Position numbers and translations under genes: made by a program. Shown here piece by piece: positions 26,247 through 36,029 of a stretch of 64,000 nucleotides of DNA. The DNA lies in the NCBI GenBank assembly GCA_963666575.2, contig CAXXYG010000029.1, positions 62,001-126,000 on the forward strand, in the 5' to 3' direction. A model generated the notes under the pieces. That model searched no databases. It was not told the origin of the DNA and was given only the letters and a program-made list of their open reading frames with translations. Source of the DNA: JABMQB01 sp963666575 (GTDB lineage Bacteria; Bacteroidota; Bacteroidia; Bacteroidales; Prolixibacteraceae). Every line of letters starts with the position of its first letter. The stretch's first letter is position 1.

Positions 26247-27315
26247 TTATTCACTTACAACAGCAACCCTGTCTTTATCAAATTTTAGTGTTTCAATCCT
26301 GTTTCCTTTTTCGTCGTATTTGTGTTCAGTAATTGCTACACCGTCATTTGGATTGTTTATGAGATTCCTGTCTTTATCAAGGTTCCATGTTTCAACTACG
26401 GCACCATGTTCATCAATTACATTTTTAGTTACCGGAACATTTTTTTCCTGAAAGGTATTCGTCGTCCTGGTCAAAAACTGCGGTTTCAATGTTGTATCCG
26501 TTTTCATCAATTTGGTTTATACGTTTTGCCCATCCCCAAAAGAGGTTCGATAATTGGCCAACTGTATTATGCACTGAAAAACTCAACACCTCACCTTGTG
26601 GGCTGTTTTTAAATTCAAAATAAGAAACACCTATGTCTCCACAATTTTCGGCAGTACAATTGTACATGGTGTCGGCCTCAAAATTCATCATTCGGGTAGT
26701 AAAACCTTTCTCATCATACTTAAAGCGAAGTTCATAGAAAGGGCAAAAAGGATTCATTACAACTGATTCATTTGCCAGATTGTAACGTATTTCCTGCAAC
26801 AGTCCATCAGGTAACGTTTTCCAGGTGTATCGGTTAATGTTGTTGCGGTTTTCTACAGTATTTCCTTCTTTATCAAAAAAGGCTAAAGCTGCTCTGGTAC
26901 CATCATCATTGAGTGTATATTCAGCTGCATAAGCACCTTGTGAGTCAATTTGCTCACCCTTTTCATTAAAAAAATGTTTTATTTGTTTGTTCCCGGAATA
27001 GGTGTAGGTTATTTTGGCAGCACCACGCATCGACCCATATGATAACATAACATCTCCTCTGCCATATTTTATTTCAGTTAACCGGCCTGATTCATCATAA
27101 GTAAACTGATAATTATTGATTGTTTGAGCTTCTTCGGCGGTTAACTCACGCAAGCCTTTTTCAAGGTCATAAGAAGTTTCACTAAATTGTAGATGACGGT
27201 AATATTTTACATTCGATTCTACAGTTTTTTCAGATGTTTTGGGGGCACATGAAATAATCGCTGCGCTTAGTGTAAACGCGGCAATCAGGAAAAGTAACGA
27301 CTTTTTTAGTTTCAT
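26247..27315 (-). pseudogene. YD/RHS-like repeat lipoprotein interrupted by one frameshift
   Basis: Two reading frames together encode one protein of about 355 residues. The upstream frame (26425-27315) has a lipobox (IISC) and repeats such as YDESGRLTEIKYG and FNEKGEQIDSQG. At seven consecutive A's on the coding strand (26440-26446) the frame breaks and the continuation, NVPVTKNVIDEHGAVVETW to VAVVSE, is in the frame ending at 26247. Removing one A restores a continuous protein with regular repeats on both sides. Cause may be a real indel, phase variation, transcriptional slippage or a sequencing error. The tandem rhodanese gene begins 1 bp after it. Confidence 0.75.
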
Positions 27316-27655
27316 AATATTAATTTTCTATTTATTTTATAAGTGTTAATCTATTGTTACATTGGACATTCATTCCTATTTAACAACTGATGAGGGGAAA
27401 GGTTTTAGAAAAACTTTTTGAAAGATACAATAAGTATTCTGTTTCATTCAATGTACTGTTAAATAGAGCTGTTAACCGCTTGTTAACTTGAACTAAAATG
27501 AATCCTTAGATTGTTATTGAGTTGATTATACGCAAAATTGGAGTCCATTTCAGGGATTCAGCAAAACCTGAGGGTAGGTTTATAGAGGCAATAGAAATAG
27601 ATTACCAAAATTGGGATCAATTATAAGGAGAAGATAGGTAAATTACATACTAAAT
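27316..27655. other. Intergenic region, no gene seen
   Basis: 340 bp between two minus-strand genes; it should carry the promoter of the YD-repeat/rhodanese unit. Two GTTAAC palindromes 11 bp apart (27471-27476 and 27482-27487) could be a regulator site. No ORF, RNA or terminator was recognised. Confidence 0.4.
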
Positions 27656-29188
27656 TTATTTTGAACTTATAGCCAGGGCACATTTTACGCCATCAGCGGC
27701 ACTTGAAATAATTCCTCCTGCATAACCACTGCCTTCACCCACAAAATAAAGATTTTCGAAACCTATACATTGCCCATCTTTTTCGCGTGCTACTTGTATG
27801 GGCGACGAAGTTTTGTTTTCGAGCCCCATTAATATTCCCCGTTCAAAACCTTTTAGCTTTCGGCTAAAATCTCCCAATCCTTCGGATAATGCTTTACTCA
27901 CTATTTCAGGAACCATATTGTACAGTGGTGCCGATTTTAGCCCCAATGGATAACTGCTACGGCCTATCTCTTTTGATTCGGTTTGTTTGATGTAATCATA
28001 TGCCCGGTTGGCAGGAATGACATATCCATCTGAAAAGTTATAAAATTGTTCTTCCAGTTGATCCATCCAGTCAAGGATTTCTATGGCAGAGCTTTTATGT
28101 CCTAATAATATGTCGGGATGCACACCTACAATACAACCTGCATTGGCATATAAACCATCACGTTGGTAATAACTCATGCCATTTACCACACTTTTTTGTT
28201 CGTAAGCAGCTGCCGGCACAACATTTCCACCCGGACACATACAAAATGTGTAAACACCTAAACCCGATTGTGTTTTTGTTGCCAGCCGGTATTCGGCTGC
28301 TTTTACACCCGGTAAACTTTCGGTGCCCCATTGTGCGCGGTTGATTAATTTTTGTGAATGTTCAATGCGGTGCCCCAATGCGAAATTTTTAGTGCTAAAC
28401 TGAACCCCTTTGTTTATCAACATTCGGTAGGTGTCATATGCTGAGTGCCCTGTCGCCAAAATAATATTGTCGGCTTCAAATTCGCCACTGTTACAACTAA
28501 TTTTTTTAACCTTGCTTTCTGTTACATGAATATCTTCGAGTTGGGTCTCGAATAAAAAGGAACCTCCATTTTCGAGGAATTGTTGCCTTAGGTTAGCAAC
28601 TACAATTTTTAAGTTGTCAGTTCCAACGTGTGGGTGAGCCATATATAAAATTTCTTCGGGAGCTCCTGCTTTAACATATTCAGCCATTATAAAACGTCTT
28701 TCATCCGAAATGCGTTTTGACCGCGATGTTAATTTCCCGTCCGAAAAAGTACCAGCACCACCTTCGCCAAATGCATAATTATTTTGAGTTGTAAATGTGC
28801 CATTCTCTTCAAGTTGCTGAATGGCTTTATCGCGCTTATTTACTTCTGAGCCACGCTCAATTATAGTTACATTAAAACCAGCCATCTGCAATGTATGTGC
28901 AGCAAAAAAACCTGCAGGGCCGCTGCCAACAACAATTACTTTTTCAGACCTTTTTTTATAGGGTATTGTCAATCCTTCAGGTGCCTTATAAGTGTCACCT
29001 GGTAACTGATCAGATAAAACAACAAGGCTCACCAACCAATGCGGATTGTTTTTTTTACGCGCATCCAAACTTTTTTTCTCAATTTGAAAGGTAAAATTAT
29101 CCAAATCAAGTTGTTTATGTATAGCTTGTTTGATTGTTAATTCTGAATAAGATGTTGGTAGTTGTATTTGTAGTGTTTTATAGCCCAT
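27656..29188 (-). CDS. FAD-dependent oxidoreductase
   Basis: 510 residues. An N-terminal domain of about 85 residues precedes the dinucleotide-binding motif VVGSGPAGFFAAHTLQMAG. Further features are NNYAFGEGGAGTFSDGKLTSRSK, IILATGHSAYDTY, FCMCPGGNVVPAA and a C-terminal FVGEGSGYAGGIISSAADG FAD contact. This is the conserved uncharacterised NAD(P)/FAD-dependent oxidoreductase family found in many Bacteroidota; the substrate is unknown. MGYKTLQ at 29188 is preferred to a Met 13 codons upstream. Confidence 0.9.
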   Translation of the reverse strand: MGYKTLQIQLPTSYSELTIKQAIHKQLDLDNFTFQIEKKSLDARKKNNPHWLVSLVVLSDQLPGDTYKAPEGLTIPYKKRSEKVIVVGSGPAGFFAAHTLQMAGFNVTIIERGSEVNKRDKAIQQLEENGTFTTQNNYAFGEGGAGTFSDGKLTSRSKRISDERRFIMAEYVKAGAPEEILYMAHPHVGTDNLKIVVANLRQQFLENGGSFLFETQLEDIHVTESKVKKISCNSGEFEADNIILATGHSAYDTYRMLINKGVQFSTKNFALGHRIEHSQKLINRAQWGTESLPGVKAAEYRLATKTQSGLGVYTFCMCPGGNVVPAAAYEQKSVVNGMSYYQRDGLYANAGCIVGVHPDILLGHKSSAIEILDWMDQLEEQFYNFSDGYVIPANRAYDYIKQTESKEIGRSSYPLGLKSAPLYNMVPEIVSKALSEGLGDFSRKLKGFERGILMGLENKTSSPIQVAREKDGQCIGFENLYFVGEGSGYAGGIISSAADGVKCALAISSK

Positions 29189-29620
29189 GGTAAATGATTC
29201 TTTTTCTTGGGAGCAAAGGTAATCCAATTGTTGGAGTTTTTTTCAATTGGCTAATGGAAGATAAACTTAAAGTCACACCACCAATAAAACCAGCATCCCA
29301 ATAAAATTTAAACCAACTTATTCTAATTAAAAAAAGGTAGGAATTATATTATATTACTGATCCCTTCTGTTATAAACGGCAGGATTAAACTTGACATATG
29401 TTTAAAATAAATAGAAATTTATTATGCTGCCCCTAGTAAAAATTAATTTATTCCGTATGCTTGATAATAAAGGATGTCTGTGGGTTTTTATCTGTGAATT
29501 TTTGGTGGTTTTTTGTTTCACTTTTTATGTATCGCTAAAGTATTTTCAAATTCAATTAAAAATCTTTCTATTAATTTATATATTTGACGTTGTTTTAACT
29601 AACTAATTGACTTAACTAAA
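29189..29620. other. Intergenic region upstream of the heme/FG-GAP cluster
   Basis: 432 bp between divergent genes. It holds the promoter box at 29579-29586 and a 23-bp sequence (29265-29287) repeated imperfectly at 46774-46796. A 60-codon frame at 29424-29606 overlaps the promoter box, has no family resemblance and is not accepted as a gene. Confidence 0.5.
29579..29586 (+). promoter_or_regulatory. Bacteroidota -7 promoter box for the 29621-46404 cluster
   Basis: TATATTTG matches TAnnTTTG exactly and ends 34 bp before the first gene's ATG. It is the only good match in the region and may drive at least the first five tightly spaced genes. Confidence 0.55.
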
Positions 29621-31318
29621 ATGACAAAAGAAAAAAAACATTTATGCAATTTGCACGATTGCTGGAAATTCTCAACCATGTTAATTCTCTTGCTCGTCCT
29701 TTTTGCATGTCAATCGAATCGAAGTTCCGAATCAGAGACCAAAAAAACCAACCAACCGCCTCCAATAAATGACGAATTTTATCAGGAAATAGGAAAGAGT
29801 ATCGGATTGGATTTTAAACATTCGCTTGGAGCCGAGGAGATGACCAATATTGTTGAATCGGTAGGTGGTGGAGCCGCTTTTCTTGATTTTGACCAGGATG
29901 GTTATATTGATATATATGCATGCAGTGGGACATGGATTGAAGGTTTTAGTAAGAGTGAAAAACCCGATGAATTACCAACAAACCGTCTCTACCGCAACTT
30001 GCAGGATGGTACCTTTGAAGATGTAACTAAAAAAGCTGGAGTAGGTGGCCCATGGTACAGTATGGGTATTACTATTGGTGATTTTAATAACGATGGATTT
30101 CCTGATATCTATTTAAGTAATTATGGACCAAATACACTGTATCAGAATAATGGTAACGGTACTTTTTCTGATGTAACGAAACGTGCTTCAGTGGGTGGTG
30201 GCAAGTTATGTAGTGTTGGTGCTGTGTGGCTTGATTACGATAACGATGGGCTTTTAGACCTGTATGTTGGCAATTACCTGGATTTTGATCCGGAATATAA
30301 ATATTATTATGCACCTGATGGTTTTCCGGGGCCATTGGCCTACGATAGCCAACCCGATGTTCTATACCATAATAATGGAGATGGCCTTTTTGAAGATGTT
30401 ACCTTAAGTATGGGAATTGAAGATGTCGATGGGCGTGCTATGGGAGTTGGTGCTGCCGATTATAACGATGACGGTTTTGTGGATATTTATGTTGCCAATG
30501 ACCATACCGTTAATTATTTGTGGCATAACGATGGAGGGAAAGGTTTTACTGATAAGGGTACTATGTCGGGGACAGGTTTTAGCCAGGCTGGTGAAGCAAC
30601 TGTAAGTATGTCGGTTGATTTTGCCGATTTTAATGGCGATGAGTTATTGGATATGTTTATTTCTGATGATAATTATTGTTCGTTATATGAAAACCTTGGG
30701 AACGGAATTTTTAGTGATAAATCATATGTGTCAGGAATTTCAGTTGCTTCAGGGCAATTTGTGGGTTGGTCTTCTTCGTTCCTTGATTTTGATAACGATG
30801 GCGATGCCGATATTTTTAAAACAAACGGGGAATTAAAACATTTATATGGCCAGGAAGACCAGCTGTTTGAGAACGTTGGAGACGGAAAATTTGAGGATGG
30901 ATCAGTTGACTTAAGTCAATATTTTCATGAAGAATATGTAGGCCGTGGGGCATGTTTAGGTGATTATGACAACGATGGCGATATCGATATTTTTATCATT
31001 AACCTTGATAGCCATAGTATGTTTTTACGGAATAATAAAGGCAATCAAAATAATTGGTTAATGCTTGATCTGATTGGCCATACCAGTAACCGTGATGGAG
31101 TTGGAGCCAGGATTAAGATACTGGCTGGAGGCAAGGTACAAACATCACAGAAAAAAAGTACTACCGGATACCTTTCTCAAAATGATTCAAGGGTTAGTTT
31201 TGGCCTGGCTAAAAATGAAAGTGTTGAAAGAATTGAAATAAAATGGCCTTCCGGAAAATTACAGGTTTTGGAGAATGTGCAGGCCAACCAGATTTTAACT
31301 GTCGATGAACCCGAATAA
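29621..31318 (+). CDS. CRTAC1-type FG-GAP/UnbV repeat lipoprotein
   Basis: 565 residues. N-terminal signal with lipobox (LFAC near residue 30), then about seven FG-GAP/VCBS blades, each with a Ca2+-binding DxDxDG-type loop (DFDQDGYID, DFNNDGFPD, DYDNDGLLD, DFDNDGDAD, DYDNDGDID), and a C-terminal ASPIC/UnbV domain (about 480-560, DGVGARIKI, SFGLAKNESVERIEIKWPSG). It should fold as an extracytoplasmic beta-propeller. Function of this family in bacteria is unknown. ATG at 29621 or 29678 may be the start. The next gene overlaps or follows by 10 bp. Confidence 0.9.
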   Translation: MTKEKKHLCNLHDCWKFSTMLILLLVLFACQSNRSSESETKKTNQPPPINDEFYQEIGKSIGLDFKHSLGAEEMTNIVESVGGGAAFLDFDQDGYIDIYACSGTWIEGFSKSEKPDELPTNRLYRNLQDGTFEDVTKKAGVGGPWYSMGITIGDFNNDGFPDIYLSNYGPNTLYQNNGNGTFSDVTKRASVGGGKLCSVGAVWLDYDNDGLLDLYVGNYLDFDPEYKYYYAPDGFPGPLAYDSQPDVLYHNNGDGLFEDVTLSMGIEDVDGRAMGVGAADYNDDGFVDIYVANDHTVNYLWHNDGGKGFTDKGTMSGTGFSQAGEATVSMSVDFADFNGDELLDMFISDDNYCSLYENLGNGIFSDKSYVSGISVASGQFVGWSSSFLDFDNDGDADIFKTNGELKHLYGQEDQLFENVGDGKFEDGSVDLSQYFHEEYVGRGACLGDYDNDGDIDIFIINLDSHSMFLRNNKGNQNNWLMLDLIGHTSNRDGVGARIKILAGGKVQTSQKKSTTGYLSQNDSRVSFGLAKNESVERIEIKWPSGKLQVLENVQANQILTVDEPE

Positions 31319-31328
31319 AGTTTTTTTT

Positions 31329-32762
31329 ATGAAAAAGGATAAAACAAGCAAGGTTTGTTTTATGGTCCTGACAATTGCCGTTTTAATGCTGTTTTTTTCT
31401 TCTTGTACTAAAAAATCAGCAGATGGCACAATTATATTTACTCAGGTTCCAGCAAATAAGCCGCAAATAAATATAACAACAGTTGCCTCTTTGGAGCATC
31501 TGGCTGAATCTTCTATTTTTGCAATTGAACCAGGCCAATCCCAAATAGTGCCTGTGATACTTACCGAAGATTATTTTTCAGCAAGTTCTCCCGATATTTC
31601 ATATGATGGAAGGTTTATGCTTTTTGCAGCACAAAAGGAGTCTTCTGATGTATGGCAAATTTGGGAAATGAATTTAAATAATTTAAAGGCCAGGCAGATT
31701 ACTTTTTTTGATGAAAATTGTTTTAGTCCCACTTACTTACCGGGTGGGCGTTTTGTGTTTGGCAAGTCGGAAACAGCCAGTATTAATAGTGCACAAAATT
31801 CACTATTTACAGGTAATCTGGATGGTACCGGATTCAGCCAAATAACATTTAATCCGCAAAACTATTCAGTATTATCTGTTTTACAGGAAGGGCGAGTATT
31901 GGCATTCAGCCGACAGGTTGTCCCTGAAGAAGGAAATGGGCAGTTAATGGTATTCCGGCCTGATGGGACTAAACAAGATTTGTTTTATAAGGGCTCTGAA
32001 GGAAGTCAAATAATTAGCCGGGCAACAGAAGTTGGTGGAACAAAAATAGTTTTTATTGAAGCCGAAGGTGATAATCTGGAAAACCGAAACATAATTTCCA
32101 TTAATTATAACCGTCCGTTAAATAGCCGAACAAATCTTACTTCGGAATTAAAAGGAAATTTTTTAAATGTTAGTGCATTTCAGCAGGATAATTATTTAGT
32201 TTCATATCGGCCTGAAGGTGATGACTTTTATGCTTTGTATGATTACTCTGTGGAAAATAAAACACCTTCGCTGATATATAAAAACGAAGGCTACAATATA
32301 TTAGAGGTAATTCTTGTTGAAAAACATGAGCGTCCACGCAAATTGCCAAGCGAAGTTAACATGGGTGTTAAAACCGGATTGTTGGTTTGCCAGGATATTA
32401 ACTTTTACGGAATTGAAAGTATGAGAAAAAACCAAGCTATTGCTCAGGCTCATAAAATTGAAATTATGGGTATTGATTCTTCGCTTGGGGTTGTAAATGT
32501 TGAAGAAGATGGATCATTTTATTTAAAAATTCTGGCAGATACACCTTTCAGGTTGCGGACTCTTTCCGATGATGGAAAGGTAGTGAAAGGGCCTGGGAGT
32601 TGGATTTATCTGCGCCCTAATGAGCGCCGTGGATGTGTTGGGTGCCATGCAGGTAATGAGCAGTCGCCCTTTAACAGGCAGCCACTTTCAGTAAAAAAAG
32701 ATCCGGATATTATCCCGGAAGAAATAAAAGGTATACAAGAACAAAAAGTTGAATTAGAATAG
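31329..32762 (+). CDS. Propeller lipoprotein with one c-type heme, HzsA-related type
   Basis: 477 residues: lipobox (SSC near residue 24), a TolB/PD40-like propeller (ASSPDISYDGRFMLFAAQKE, FSPTYLPGGRFVFGK), then a C-terminal domain ending in SWIYLRPNERRGCVGCHAG with a single CXXCH heme site (Cys436, Cys439, His440). That last stretch resembles the heme region of hydrazine synthase alpha-related (HzsA-related) proteins, as I recall them; true HzsA has more hemes. It is anchored outside the cytoplasm. A start at 31305 inside the previous gene is possible but less likely. The cytochrome gene follows by 2 bp. Confidence 0.75.
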   Translation: MKKDKTSKVCFMVLTIAVLMLFFSSCTKKSADGTIIFTQVPANKPQINITTVASLEHLAESSIFAIEPGQSQIVPVILTEDYFSASSPDISYDGRFMLFAAQKESSDVWQIWEMNLNNLKARQITFFDENCFSPTYLPGGRFVFGKSETASINSAQNSLFTGNLDGTGFSQITFNPQNYSVLSVLQEGRVLAFSRQVVPEEGNGQLMVFRPDGTKQDLFYKGSEGSQIISRATEVGGTKIVFIEAEGDNLENRNIISINYNRPLNSRTNLTSELKGNFLNVSAFQQDNYLVSYRPEGDDFYALYDYSVENKTPSLIYKNEGYNILEVILVEKHERPRKLPSEVNMGVKTGLLVCQDINFYGIESMRKNQAIAQAHKIEIMGIDSSLGVVNVEEDGSFYLKILADTPFRLRTLSDDGKVVKGPGSWIYLRPNERRGCVGCHAGNEQSPFNRQPLSVKKDPDIIPEEIKGIQEQKVELE

Positions 32763-32764
32763 GT

Positions 32765-34789
32765 ATGAAGAGATTTAAATTATTTTTGGTTTTGGCAATC
32801 ATTATTGTGCTGGGATTGTTAATTTATTTCCCGGGAGGAAAATGGGCTCGGGCTCATGTTAACTCAAAAACAGCGGTCGATGACCATCCGCTGCTTTGCA
32901 CTTCGTGCCATTTGAGTACTCAAACTGAAGGGTTTCTTTACAAAATGATCAATGAAGATTATTATTCGCCTTTTAATATTGCAGTTTCGAACGATGGTGC
33001 CCGGTTATATGTAGTTGCTCAGGATGCCGATGAATTGATGGTAATTGATGCAGAGAAGAACGAAGTGTTAAATCATATAAAAGTAGGGATTCACCCACAT
33101 AGTATCGTTCTTTCAAATAACGGTAAATTTGGCTATGTAAGCAATCAATGGTCCGATAATGTATCAGTAATTAATCTGGATATTTTAACTGTAACCGACA
33201 CATTAAAAACAGGCAATGGCCCATCCGGGCTTTCTTTAAGCAATGATGGTAAGTTTTTATATGCTGTAAATACATTTAGTTCCGACCTGTCAGTGATCGA
33301 CCTTTCTACCAATGAAGAAATAAAAAGATTGCCTGTGGGTAAAGACCCTACCGGAATTGCTTTATCTCCCAATGGGGAGAAACTTTACGTTACTTCCAGA
33401 AGAGGAAATATTGTCCCTTATGGTGAACCTTTGGTGAGCGATGTTGCCGAAGTAAGTACTCATAATCAGAGGGTGTCAAGGATATTAGGTATCGAAGCGG
33501 CATACATGATGGAAAATATAACCTTTACACCCAAAGGTGATTTGGCCCTGATGGCTTTAATCCGGCCCAAAAACCTCATACCTACTGTGCAGGTTGAAGG
33601 AGGTTGGATGATGAACCATGGAATTGGAATAATAGAACAAACAGGCGAAGGACGTGTAATACAGTTGTTATTGGATGAACCTAATGCTTATTATTCCGAC
33701 CCTTTTGATATTGCGATTACACCCGATGGAAAAAAAGCGTTTGTTTCGAGTGCCGGTGTCGATTGTATTTCAGTTATTGCTATTGATTCGCTCAGGGCAA
33801 TTATATCCGAATCATCTGATGAAGTACTTGCATTATCTTCAAATAATCTGGGTATTAGTAGCCGGTATGTTATAAAACGAATTCCAACGGGTAATAACCC
33901 TAAAGGTATTGCCCTCTCGCCTGATGGTACTAAATTATACGTTGCAGAACATCTCAACGACAAGATTGGGGTCATTAATACAGAAAATCTTGAGTTATTG
34001 GAATCAATTGACCTTGAAGGGCCTAAACGAATTTCTGTTGCCCGGAAGGGGAAAAGAATATTTAGTAACGCAGGTGGTACTTTTCAGAATCAATATGCCT
34101 GTTATACCTGCCACCCCGATTCGCATGAAGATGGATTGGTTTACAATATGGCCTCAAAAGATATGGGCAGGAATGTAACAAATACACAATCGTTAAGGGA
34201 AATCAAAGGTACTGAGCCATTTAAATGGAACGGGAAAAATCAAACTGTTTACAAACAAGATGGTATGCGTTTTTCAACAGTTTTGACCCGTACTGAACAG
34301 TTTAGTTATCCCGACCTTGATGCACTGGTAGCTTATATTCTTACAGGTATCAAGTACCCTCCTAATCTAATGAACAATCCTAATGGTGAATTAACCGATG
34401 CTCAGTTACGGGGTAAGGAAATATTTGAAAGGAGTGTTGATAATTTTGGCAACCCTATTGAAGAAAATAACCGGTGCATCACTTGCCATCCGCCTCCAAA
34501 TTATTCTAACTTTGAAATGGTTGATGTTAGTACGCTGGCTGAAACAGATGATTCCATGTTATTTGACACACCTCACCTTAATGATATTTATGCTTCGGCC
34601 CCTTATTTACATGATGGAAGGGCCGAAACATTAGAAGAGATTTGGACAATTTATGGTACCGATGATAAACATGGGTACGTAAATGATATGACAAAAATGC
34701 AATTGAATGATTTGGTTGCTTACCTTAAATCGTTAAGAGGAGCGGGATACGACAAACGCGATTTAAACATTCAACAAGCCTCATTTTAA
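32765..34789 (+). CDS. YVTN-propeller/MauG-like multiheme cytochrome c
   Basis: 674 residues. N-terminal membrane anchor (residues 5-22), heme site CTSCH (Cys45-His49), a seven-blade YVTN propeller (about 65-430; repeats like GNNPKGIALSPDGTKLYVAE), then a di-heme peroxidase/MauG-like domain with CYTCH (Cys446-His450) and CITCH (Cys571-His575) and the family motif YLHDGRAETLEEIW. Three hemes in all. Propeller plus diheme domain in this order recalls the fused beta-gamma subunits of hydrazine synthase, and the preceding gene resembles the alpha subunit. It probably transfers electrons or oxidises a substrate in the periplasm. Confidence 0.85.
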   Translation: MKRFKLFLVLAIIIVLGLLIYFPGGKWARAHVNSKTAVDDHPLLCTSCHLSTQTEGFLYKMINEDYYSPFNIAVSNDGARLYVVAQDADELMVIDAEKNEVLNHIKVGIHPHSIVLSNNGKFGYVSNQWSDNVSVINLDILTVTDTLKTGNGPSGLSLSNDGKFLYAVNTFSSDLSVIDLSTNEEIKRLPVGKDPTGIALSPNGEKLYVTSRRGNIVPYGEPLVSDVAEVSTHNQRVSRILGIEAAYMMENITFTPKGDLALMALIRPKNLIPTVQVEGGWMMNHGIGIIEQTGEGRVIQLLLDEPNAYYSDPFDIAITPDGKKAFVSSAGVDCISVIAIDSLRAIISESSDEVLALSSNNLGISSRYVIKRIPTGNNPKGIALSPDGTKLYVAEHLNDKIGVINTENLELLESIDLEGPKRISVARKGKRIFSNAGGTFQNQYACYTCHPDSHEDGLVYNMASKDMGRNVTNTQSLREIKGTEPFKWNGKNQTVYKQDGMRFSTVLTRTEQFSYPDLDALVAYILTGIKYPPNLMNNPNGELTDAQLRGKEIFERSVDNFGNPIEENNRCITCHPPPNYSNFEMVDVSTLAETDDSMLFDTPHLNDIYASAPYLHDGRAETLEEIWTIYGTDDKHGYVNDMTKMQLNDLVAYLKSLRGAGYDKRDLNIQQASF

Positions 34790-34798
34790 ATTTATTAA

Positions 34799-35995
34799 AT
34801 GCCTGATATCATGTTAAAAAAAGACAAAATAAAATTTTCAAATATACTAGTAATAGTAGTTGTTATATTAGGAATAGCCTCGTTTGGATTCACAAATAGT
34901 AAAGAAAACCGTTCAAAAACTGTTTCTTTGGAAACCAATTCGGTGTTAAAAGCTGAGACTTCCTCAGTAATAAATAAAAGCAGTATTAATGCTGATGCAA
35001 CTCCAATGCCGGTGTATGGTAATTGGAAAAATTTTACATCAGCTGATGGATTGCCAGGAGATAAAACCTATTGTGTACGAATCGATGGAGAACGAGTTTT
35101 AGTAGGCACACATGAAGGACTGGCTGTTTACGAACAGGGGAAATGGAAAACTTATACAACCGAAGATGGATTAGCGCATAATGGCGTATTATCTATCGAT
35201 GTAAGTGAGTTAACCGGAGAAGTATGGTTGGGTACAATGGGTGGTTTGTCCCGTTGGTCGGGTGGACGTTTCGAGAATTTCACCCAAATGAATAGTGGTA
35301 TGCCCAACGATTTAATATATTCTGTAATTTGTGACGGGAAAGATGTATGGGTTGCCACAGGTGGTGGCGCAGGCCAATACGATACTTACGCTAAACGGTG
35401 GGAAATTTTTACCGAACAAAATGCACCTATGCACGAACCATGGACCTATGGTGTAAGTGCCGGTGATGGAAAAGTATTTATTGCAGCATGGGGCGGAGGT
35501 GTTGTGGAATACACTAAAAAAACAAAAAAATTCAGGGACTATGTCGATCCTGACGGGAATATGGAAATTGACCTTTTTCCAGACGATGGAGTAGTGCATG
35601 ATATCACAACCGGTACTTCATGGTCAGAAGGTTATTTATGGGTAGCAACTTATTTTGGGTTGAGCCGATATGATGGAGTAAAATGGAAAGGTTATTTCGA
35701 CCATGATAGTGGTTTAGCCAGTAATTTTATCAATTTCATAAAAGCAGTTGGCAAGGTTGCCTTTATTTGTACTGATAAGGGACTGAGTAGTACCGATGGT
35801 ACTAACTGGGTTACATACACTAAAAATGAAACTTCCGTAAATGGAAAAGCAACCATTATTAGTGGCGATAAAAAATCAGAGGTAGTTTTGTCTCCTTCGT
35901 TGTCTCATAATTTTATTATTGGTGTCGATGCAAAGGATGATGTAATTTGGGTAGCCACTTCAAAAGGATTAAGCAGAGGTGAATTGTTGAAATAA
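34799..35995 (+). CDS. Two-component-regulator-type propeller protein without kinase
   Basis: 398 residues: one N-terminal membrane/signal segment (about 14-33), then repeats of the Reg_prop type (YGNWKNFTSADGLPGDKTYCV, KWKTYTTEDGLAHNGVLSI, VWLGTMGGLSRW) forming a propeller to the end. In hybrid two-component sensors of Bacteroidota such propellers precede a kinase, but here the protein stops after the propeller, so it is a free ligand-binding or scaffold protein outside the cytoplasm. It lies 9 bp after the cytochrome gene. Confidence 0.85.
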   Translation: MPDIMLKKDKIKFSNILVIVVVILGIASFGFTNSKENRSKTVSLETNSVLKAETSSVINKSSINADATPMPVYGNWKNFTSADGLPGDKTYCVRIDGERVLVGTHEGLAVYEQGKWKTYTTEDGLAHNGVLSIDVSELTGEVWLGTMGGLSRWSGGRFENFTQMNSGMPNDLIYSVICDGKDVWVATGGGAGQYDTYAKRWEIFTEQNAPMHEPWTYGVSAGDGKVFIAAWGGGVVEYTKKTKKFRDYVDPDGNMEIDLFPDDGVVHDITTGTSWSEGYLWVATYFGLSRYDGVKWKGYFDHDSGLASNFINFIKAVGKVAFICTDKGLSSTDGTNWVTYTKNETSVNGKATIISGDKKSEVVLSPSLSHNFIIGVDAKDDVIWVATSKGLSRGELLK

Positions 35996-36029
35996 AAAAA
36001 AATGTTTATCAAACTTAAACGAATATAAA

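Noticed and set aside
29424..29606. 60-codon hydrophobic ORF before the cluster
   Set aside because: It overlaps the TAnnTTTG promoter box at 29579, has no recognisable family and an AT-rich composition that produces hydrophobic codons by chance.
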